A DNA stretch of 64,000 bases from Chrysoperla carnea. Taxonomy: Eukaryota; Arthropoda; Insecta; Neuroptera; Chrysopidae. The position numbers were made by a program, and so were the translations under genes. The notes under the pieces were generated by a model. It was not told the DNA's origin. It ran no database searches and saw nothing but the letters and a program-made list of their open reading frames with translations. Positions 47,281 to 64,000 of this stretch are shown piece by piece; position 1 is the first letter of the stretch, and the number at the start of each line of letters is the position of its first letter. Location: NCBI RefSeq assembly GCF_905475395.1, contig NC_058340.1, positions 61,296,181 to 61,360,180 of the forward strand. Reading direction: 5' to 3'.

Positions 47281-50200
47281 AAAAAACGTATTATCTCTTC
47301 CCATTAAAATCTCCCTATGAATCTGAAATTTGATTTTAACGAATAATTGCAATATTTATTATTCGCTTTAAAAAAAATACAGGTTGAAATTCTTAAGGAG
47401 AATATGATTGGAAGAGTTAATGAATGATACCGAATTTTTTTTAAAAATTAACTATTAGAATTTTTTTTTTTATTTGATGAAGTTTATCTACTGATCTCTT
47501 GTAAATGGAGGTTCTGAAAAAAATTTTAAAAGTATCAGCAGCTTTTAATAACAAATTGTCACCTTATGTTTTATGAAATACTTTCATTATTTTTTGTATT
47601 ACAACAATGTATGCTTTATTTTCTAAAAAATTCGAGGAGCAACATAAAACGATAATAATTGTTTTCAAACATTAAACATTAAGAATATATTATTATTATA
47701 TGAAAATTTTTGTGTGTTATAACTATACGAATTGTTAAGATTTTTTTCCATTTTGTTAAAGTAAAATATATTTCATTAATAATTCTATTTTCTATTTGTT
47801 TTAGAGCAGATATATATAATTAATTAATAATCATTTTCTAATATTAATATATATTTTATAAATATAATTTTTATTTTAATATTAAAAACAGGCACATCAA
47901 CTTGTGTTTTTACCAACTAACACAAAATTCTGCACATTCCATTGGTTTTTTTTAGCCGATAAAAGATATTTTGTTATCGATTAATAATAATTACTACTTC
48001 GAAAAGCTCAAATTATTTTTCCTTGTGTTTTTTGTTGTTGTATAAATCCTATCATTTTGTTTTAATCATTCCCTTATCTACTATCACCAATAGTATATAT
48101 ATATATATATATAAAATTAAAAACAGATTCTCTAGGATTATTTCTGTTTTTTTTAATTATTCTTTGTTTAAAAATGCAGTCATTATCTATATAGGATAAA
48201 ATATTTTACAATTTTTTTTTTATTAAATATTGTCCAAAGTAATTAATTTGTGAAAATAAACGAAAAATAATCTAACTTGGAATCCCGTTTTTTCTACTAC
48301 AATACAATCTTCTAAATTGGTTACCTATTTATTACAACCATTAACCATTTAAGACACTTAATTAATAAAATTAATCAGGAAATTTCTAATAAAGAAATTC
48401 TTTAGATTTACAAAAACATTTTTATAGTTTGATAAAGTTACGAGAAAAAAGCGATAATCTCAAAAAAAAACCCTTATTCATGCTAATTTTTTTTAATCTT
48501 AAATTTTGTAATTTTGAGGAATTTAAAAATTTCGTATGTTTTATGATTGCTAAAAGAAGTGACAGGTAGTTTAGTTTTAGGCTAATTTAAAAAATGCTAA
48601 TGGTTGTAATCAAATGGATTTAGCACGAAAGATAACATTATTTTTTTAGTATATGATTCTTTGTTGTTGTTGTTTTTTTTTTTTTTTGTCATTAATAATT
48701 AATGAATATATTTTAAGCGACGATTTTATTTTCTATAATAATATGATTGAGTAAAAAAATATAGACAATATTCTAACTTTTTGTTTCAATAATACAAATA
48801 GACTATGTTTTTTACCAAGATTACCAACATACCAAGAAGAAAAAATATTTATGAATACATTCATTTTTTATTATTATAAACATTGAATTATTTTGCGCGT
48901 CTTTAAAAAAGCTGATCAAGAAGACTGGTGTAAATATTATTTAAATAATATAAAAATTATTTCAAATATTTTTGAAGAGACGATTAAAGTATGATTTTGC
49001 ATCCGTTTTAAAATATAATAAAAACTCTTAGCGTTTGCGATTTTTTAGTAAGATCAAAAACGTTGTCACTTGCATAGCAAAAATATATGTGCGTTAAGAA
49101 TGCACGTGATTTCATGCCAACCAATTCTGTATGAAACGTCTAAATAGCAGAATTACGCTGAAGAGTTCCGTCAATTTTTTAAATTATAAATAATTGCACA
49201 GATTTATTATTAATTACTAAAATTGTGACGACCAACGTTTAATACACCCATTCACATTTAACTCTGAATGTAATCTTTCTAAACCACCTTCAAGAAGTGT
49301 TGAACGCTCTTGTATCAATTCAATCAAAAGTGTTAAGATTATTAAATCGAAAGCACTAAGCTTTTTATATTTTAAATTTATTTTAAAAAATTTTCTACTA
49401 CATATAAGCTGGTGTTTTTTATTTTTTAAACTATGAAAATCCTAAAATCTTGCATTAAATCTATTAAATTTGAATATTTTTTAAATAGTAAATTTTCTCT
49501 CTTCAATAATTAAATCTTTGAAATAATTTTTATACCGAAAAATTTTAATGCAAAAACCACACATTGAAAAACCGAAAAACAAGACACATAAAATACGAGG
49601 GGAGTGTAATAATATAAGCTAAATACTGAATTTAATCAGAGAATTCTACCAATAACATTCATTTTTCTTTATTTTTTATTTTTGTTAACAATTTGAACAT
49701 TAAAAATATTAATTTTAAAAACATGTGTTTTATATTTCGGCTACCATTTTTGTTGCTTTTTATTTTAACTATAACTTTTTTAAGTACAATTACAGATATA
49801 CAAAAATTTTTAATTTTAATAATTATTTTAGAATGGTGCTGAATTATTTTAACGGTTGTTGTTTTTTTTTTTTTTTTTTTTTTTAACTTTTACCGACACA
49901 TATTTAATAAAAAAACGAATGTTTTTAAGTGAACTCAAATCGTATACATTTATGTACTTAAATTTTGAGTCAAAAATTTGGGTGTCTAGAAAAAAAAGTA
50001 TATATATAGAACCGTTAAAATTTGATCTAAAAAAAGTTAGCCAGCTTATTATTAAATTTATAATATATAATTATATATTACAGAATCACAGTAAAAGATT
50101 TTTGGATGGGACAAAATTTGACATTGACAGCAAATATATATTATATATATTTTTTTCAATATTAAAACTTACAAATAAGAGAACTACCCCAAAAAACATT

Positions 50201-51755
50201 TAACTTTTTATAATAATTGAATATTAATATTAAAAAACCCCCATAGATTTAAAGTAAAAATTCCCTAAATATGTATTTTTTATATCATTAATATTTTATT
50301 ATACTAAATTTTTCCTTTTTTTTTGTTATTATTTTAATTTGCTTCATTTTCTAAAAAAATTATAAAGCAAATTAAAAATAAAAACTAATGTCAATATAAA
50401 AAAAATTATATTAGAAAAAAGTTATTGAATTAATAAATTCTAAATATTTTGCATTGTAACGCACCGATTAAAATTTTTTTTTAAAAAGTATATGAACCCA
50501 AGAGAAAAAAAACATAAATCTGTCAATAAAACGCACACCTTAATTATAAATTTAAAAAAATTATTATTGACATATTTAAATTAGTAGCATATTGGACAAA
50601 AATTATAATTTATAATTCGCAACGTTTTGATGACTTTATTTCGTCTTTCTTATGCGTTATGTATAATTATTATTCTATAAAGGCGAAAAAAATCTTCAAA
50701 ACTTTTCGAATCGAATTTTTACCCAATATATTTCCAATTAAAATAAGCCAATAAACAATAGACGTGAATAATATTTTTAAAAAAAATTAAATATTTTGTA
50801 GAGATTACAATGTTTTGCTAGTGTGTCCACCTATTATATATTTTTTAAAGTTTATGTGAATTAATGAATAAATTTTAGTACCCTTTAATGCAGTTTTTTT
50901 TTTTTTGATAATTAATATAATTATTTATATAATATAAAGCTCTACATACTTAAAAATGTGAAATCAGGCCCATGTGTTTTGAAATAATTTGTACACTTGT
51001 ACTTTTTTTCAATTATATTTACTATAATTAATAAATACATTGATCAAAAATAATCTAACAAATTTTTCCCTAAAAAAAAATACATTTTCACACATTTTAA
51101 TAAATTAATGAGAAAATTAATTAATTCACATCTTTTCTAGACGAAAACTTCGATAATTTGTTGAATAACGAAATTCACAAATAAATTATAAAAGATTATT
51201 TGCACAGGTTAACGATTTGTGTTTTTCGTTATATAATAAAGTATCACAGCATATGAAAATGAATTCAAATTCAGATGCCGATTTCGAATTTGACTAAATT
51301 TCTAGACATAAATGTGTTAACATAATGTACATAGTAATACGAACCCTTAGAATGTGAATTATTGATGTCAATTCTTTGCATTTGCGAAATAAAATCGACT
51401 TATTCATGCAATTGGACAAAAAAAATAATTAAAAAAACTTCTTCCTACGTTTTCTCGATAGAAAAGAATTATCACAAGCAAGATTAAAATATGTGTTGGG
51501 AAAAAATCGTTAAATTATATTTAATCAATATAGTTTTAGAATTAAAAGAAACAAAAAAAATTGAAAATATATTATTGAAAGACTAAATAAATTATAATAA
51601 TTGATAAAAATATTTTAAATTATTTATAAAAACACATAATTCTTAAACGAAGAATTCACAATTGTAGTAAACTATAATTAATATTTAATATAAAATTAAT
51701 TATTTTGAACATAATTTTATGTTATACTTAATAATTAATAATTTGGTTTCAGTTA

Positions 51756-51761
51756 TTTATT
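51756..51761 (-). terminator. Candidate HIPK polyadenylation signal
   Basis: The minus strand reads AATAAA at 51761-51756, about 190 nt after the HIPK stop codon, making it the first canonical signal. AT richness makes chance AATAAA common, so this is only a candidate. Confidence 0.35.
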
Positions 51762-51949
51762 GTCTATTTAATCAAGACATGCATGTGTACTTTAAAAAAA
51801 AATAAAAAGAAAAAAAAATTACAGTTCATTTTTTCTCAATTAATCGTTTTAACAAAGACTTGTCTCATACAAGTTTGTTTTCTTTAAATTGTTTTTGTTT
51901 CGTTTTAACAACGTAAAATAATATGCCTTATTTTTGGCGAAGTTGATTG

Positions 51950-60390
<8,441 letters not shown>

Positions 60391-61976
60391 TCAACATTTT
60401 ATATAATTAGATAAACTAATTACAATTATTAATAAGGGTTTCAATTTGGAAAGCTGTGAATAAAATGTTTATATATTTTTTTTGGAGTCTACTAATGCTG
60501 TTGTTTACGTGCATTAATTCAAAATTTTTTTAATGAAATACAATTTTCATTATTTATTTTCTTTAGTGATTTTTTTTATTCAAGAACTTTGTTTAATCTG
60601 AACTTTTGATAGTTTAAATCAAATAAATAGTAATCAAGTGAATCCGATTCCAACTTCAAAATTAATGTATCACGTCAGGTTTTTCAAAAATTTTAACTTA
60701 CGGTAGTACGAGCATGCAATTTTAGATTTAGGGTTGAAATTATTTGTAACTTTGAGTTTTGTTATAACTTCCTTCATGAATGTAGACAAAAAATAAGAAT
60801 ACAATTTTTCTGATGATATCTGCCTTGCTTTTATAAAATATTTTTCCTCTTTATTTGTCGTTAAAATGATGCAACACGTGGTTGAGTTTTCGATTAAAAT
60901 GGTTTTTTAAGGATAAACAAACCTGATGCGATTCTAATGAAGTTGAATTCGAAGTTAAGGCGTTAAAAATGAATAAGAAATTCGCATAAAAATAACAAAT
61001 TCAAAGTCAAAATTTTGTTGACTAATGTTATTAATATTATTTATTCATTATTTCATCAATTTTAAACTTTACATATATGACGTAATAATCACATACCTTA
61101 TAATTTTATAAATCATAGTTCATTATTTAAACAACAAACTAATTTTGTCGGTGTTTAATAGCCATATACTTTTAAAAATATAAAATTGTCAAATTTGTTT
61201 GATTATTTAATTTTTTATTAATATTTAAAAAAAAAAAAACCATAGAAATTTTAATTCTATTTTTTGATATTTTTTATTTTGAATATTGCGGATATTTTTT
61301 TTTTAAATAATTAATTTATAATAAGTATTTACTGCTTCCGGTTTAATTATTTGTTTGCTTGTTTATCTTGTAAGTTAATGAAGAATATATTGTTGTTACT
61401 TTGTTATATGCCAACGACACTATTGATAAGATTTAGTGGTTATTTATCACTTGATCGCGATATAACTTTTGGTTTAGTTTATCTAATTAGATATTCTTTT
61501 TTTTTTTTTACAATATTCCGAGAAAATAAATAATGATTTTTGTATTTCCGTTCAAAAAATTATACACCAATAGCTCACTGATTTAAAATAGCATGATTCC
61601 TAAATATATTGATAAATCGTCCAGAGAAAATAATAAGATTGAACAATGTACAAATTAGTAAATTAATCCATTTATTACTCTAGTGATGAGAGAAAATCTC
61701 ACGCTATTATGCAAGCGCCAAGAGCGAAAGTTCATACTTTGTTTACAATATGTTTTTAGGCTACATATGTTTACGTGTGGAAACACATTAATTCATAAGA
61801 AAGAATAGTATTTTAAATTTACTTATTAAATGTTCTGGCTAGAAAATGTCACTTATAAAATATATTATAATAACAAAATAGTTATCACATATTATCTGTC
61901 ATCTGTCATAGACCTTTTCGTTTTAAAGTGAGTACCTTTTGTTGCGGACAGTATGTCAAAAAACTAATGTGATAAA

Positions 61977-62228
61977 ATGAATAAAAAATATCTTTTATCT
62001 TTGTCCAACTCATTACCGTCTGCCCGAAGCAATAATAGGTCGAAACGTAAAACGAAGCCACCCGAATTGTGGTTTTTATTAACCAAATTTACTAAAGTGA
62101 TGAGAAAAACTTTCACAGCTAGTAATAAATACAATTTCTGGGCGAACAGAGTTGATGTATGGGATATGAAACCTTTAAGAGTTGGTACATTATCAAATAC
62201 TTTACCATTTAAGAATCATACTTTTTAA
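61977..62228 (+). CDS. Unrecognised 83-residue ORF
   Basis: ATG to TAA, with mixed, gene-like codon choice compared with the surrounding AT-rich DNA. The product is basic (RSKRKTKPPELW near residues 22-33) with four Trp, no signal peptide and no membrane segment. No family was recognised. It could be a real small gene, one exon of a larger one, or a transposon relic. Confidence 0.2.
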   Translation: MNKKYLLSLSNSLPSARSNNRSKRKTKPPELWFLLTKFTKVMRKTFTASNKYNFWANRVDVWDMKPLRVGTLSNTLPFKNHTF

Positions 62229-62722
62229 TCACCATGGCCGGTGCGCATTTTTTTATTGTCTTATGAAAAATGATTCCAAAAAGAACCGTTAAAATAAAAA
62301 TGATCAAAATATTAAATTTATGAAATTGTCATTTTCTAGTTAGTAAAAATTGATACACAAGCCGTTTTCGTTCTAAATTGTAAGTTTCAGGGACCCACTT
62401 GTCAGCAGTACTTAGCATTTCTGCTTACCGAGCTCCAAACCTTTAAAGGAGTGGTAGAAGAAAATAAATGAATTTTATCAATTTTTTTAGGCAAATTTTA
62501 CTGAAAACTTACATGCGTACAGAATTGTTTTAAATAAAAAAATTTTTATATTATTGATTTTAAGCATCACATTATAAGCACAAGGGCTCTCTTACGAAAG
62601 TTCAAAAATAATCATTTAGAAGGAAAACAATATGCATATCAATTATTCCATGTAAGACAAAATGGCGATTTGTGGACCACTTAAAGGGCTTCTTTTGGAA
62701 TTCCTTCTTCTTGTTAGGTATA

Positions 62723-62982
62723 CAGTGGAACCTCGGTAATCCGGTCGGTGGCTAATCTAGCGCTGCCATTAATCCGACATGTCTATTATTATTGAAATAT
62801 GGTTTGTACTTCAGAGTATAACATATAGAAACTTATTATTGTTGGATTTGTGGGATTACAAGGTACTCTTTTTTAAAAAATTCCGAACTATAGGGGGTCT
62901 TAGGCAATACTGAATAATCCGACAAATTCGATAGTTCGACATTGCCCTGTAAAACGTTTGCTGGATTACCGGAGTTCCAATA
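62723..62982. mobile_element. Pogo/Tigger-like MITE
   Basis: The left end CAGTGGAACCTCGGTAATCC and the inverted right end TATTGGAACTCCGGTAATCC match over 20 bp with four differences. TA dinucleotides flank both sides (62721-62722 and 62983-62984). CAGTGGAACCTCG-type termini with TA targets are characteristic of pogo/Tigger elements. The 260 bp copy is non-coding. Confidence 0.7.
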
Positions 62983-63479
62983 TATATATATATATATATA
63001 AATTTTTTTTTTTTTTGTTTACCTGTGGTCGACAATTAAAATATCTTTAATGAATTAAATATATTTAATACGCATTTTAGCAGTAACTATAATATTAATA
63101 AGTTACAAAAGCGGGCGAAGATGCTTTATATACCAAGCGTAAATATTACACGATTTTATCGAATTCAAGGCTTATCGAACGAACATGACATGTTGGTGTG
63201 AATCAAGCCTAAATAATTTTTTTTGCAAATATTCATCATATGATTTCCACTAATTTCAAAAATAAATAATTCAATTATATGAGATAAAATCTATTTTCAT
63301 GGAAATTTTTTATATCTTTTAACACCATTTTGGATTGAATATTTAAATATCGAAAAAAATATCATCAGAAACGAAAAGTTTAAATTAATTATTTTTTACG
63401 AGGTTTTTCTTTTTAGGGTACCGTACATGAAAAGGAAAAAACGGGAATATCATTAATCCAGTTTTAAGCCTTCTTGTTA

Positions 63480-63970
63480 TATGTTAAACTAACTGTGAAC
63501 TACCCGCTTTGCTGGGAAACATCCCCACTTGCACCCCTCCCTCCACATTTCCTTGCGTGGGATAACAGTTTTGTAATGTACACGTCATGCTCTTTTATTT
63601 GATACCCCACTTAGGTATATTTGTAAATATTCGATAATTCCTTCCCACTTTCTCGCTACACCTTTCTACCCTCCGAAGGTTAAAAGTAGATAAAAACAAT
63701 AGATCTTTGAAGCTGGTTGTATATCGTGTCAATATTTGAGCTTAATCTATGCACAACTTTTTTAGTTTTTGAAGCATATCCCTTTCAACCCCTTACTCTA
63801 CTATAATATGGATGTATTTATTATACATAAAAACCTTCCTCTTGAATCACTCTATCTATTAAAAAAAACCGCATCAAAATCCGTTGCGTAGTTTCAAAGA
63901 TTTAAGCGTACAAAGGGACATAGGGACATAGAGACAGAAAAAGCGACTTTGTTTTATAATATGTAGTGAT
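63480..63970 (+). mobile_element. Retroelement-like tail with AGGGACATAGGGACAT tract
   Basis: The segment starts around AACTACCCGCTTTGCTGGGA and ends CCGTTGCGTAGTTTCAAAGA, TTTAAGCGTACAAAGGGACA, TAGGGACATAGAGACAG, AAAAAGCGACTTTGTTTTAT, AATATGTAGTGAT. This organisation resembles widespread 3' tails of insect non-LTR retroelements or SINEs. No reverse transcriptase frame is visible in the window. Confidence 0.5.
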
Positions 63971-64000
63971 AACAAAAACAGGCGATTATCTGTTTTTTCA

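Larger units (their letters stand above)
30832..51949. other. ~21 kb very AT-rich region without recognised genes
   Basis: Long poly-T/poly-A runs, TA microsatellites (for example 48094-48112) and scattered repeats dominate. No exon with family motifs or convincing splice sites was seen on either strand. Small open frames (41414-41913, 49856-50203, 45167-45355) look random. The part adjoining 51949 could belong to the HIPK 3' UTR, since the first minus-strand AATAAA is at 51756-51761, and a longer UTR cannot be excluded. Individual repeats and hairpins are listed separately. Confidence 0.55.

Noticed and set aside
49856-50203. 115-codon open frame starting in a long T-run
   Set aside because: The N-terminus is a homopolymer translation (poly-Phe) and composition follows the AT-rich background.

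Overview
This is eukaryotic nuclear DNA from an insect, very AT-rich. The evidence is spliced genes with GT..AG introns, animal protein families (lysosomal acid lipase-like, LAMTOR1, NF-YA, HIPK), and a dense load of insect-type mobile element relics. The order within insects cannot be fixed from the sequence alone. No bacterial, viral, CRISPR, rRNA-operon or tRNA feature was seen.

Layout. 1-6.5 kb: no gene; interspersed repeats. 6.55-15.95 kb (+): a complete seven-exon acid lipase gene (435 aa, signal peptide, intact Ser-Asp-His triad). Its second intron carries a 3.14 kb fold-back transposable element with two ~988 bp near-identical inverted arms. Its sixth intron carries a 5S-rRNA-derived relic. 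17.29-19.36 kb (+): LAMTOR1 (170 aa, four exons), the lipidated lysosomal anchor of Ragulator, with an inverted-repeat element in intron 3. 19.4-24.4 kb: no gene; a clean hAT-type MITE and other inverted repeats. 24.43-30.0 kb (-): NF-YA (327 aa, six coding exons), preceded by a non-coding leader and a 217 bp block with seven CCAAT pentamers, NF-Y's own target motif. Its introns hold a TA-flanked long-TIR element, a perfect 31 bp hairpin, and a decayed transposon protein. 31-51.9 kb: extremely AT-rich, no gene recognised, several hairpins and repeats. 51.95-60.38 kb (-): homeodomain-interacting protein kinase (HIPK), seven exons, complete at the 3' end but lacking its N-terminal exon(s). 60.4-64 kb: no confident gene; a pogo-type MITE and a retroelement-like tail.

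The genes are not an operon. Lipase and LAMTOR1 both act at the lysosome and lie 1.3 kb apart on the same strand, which may be coincidence. NF-YA and HIPK are both nuclear regulators. The observations most worth checking are the fold-back element with its XPG/FEN-like coding relic, the CCAAT cluster at the NF-YA promoter, and the two very perfect short hairpins (27.9 and 33.9 kb). Exon boundaries were set by reading splice sites and homologous protein sequence by eye; no search or alignment program was run.
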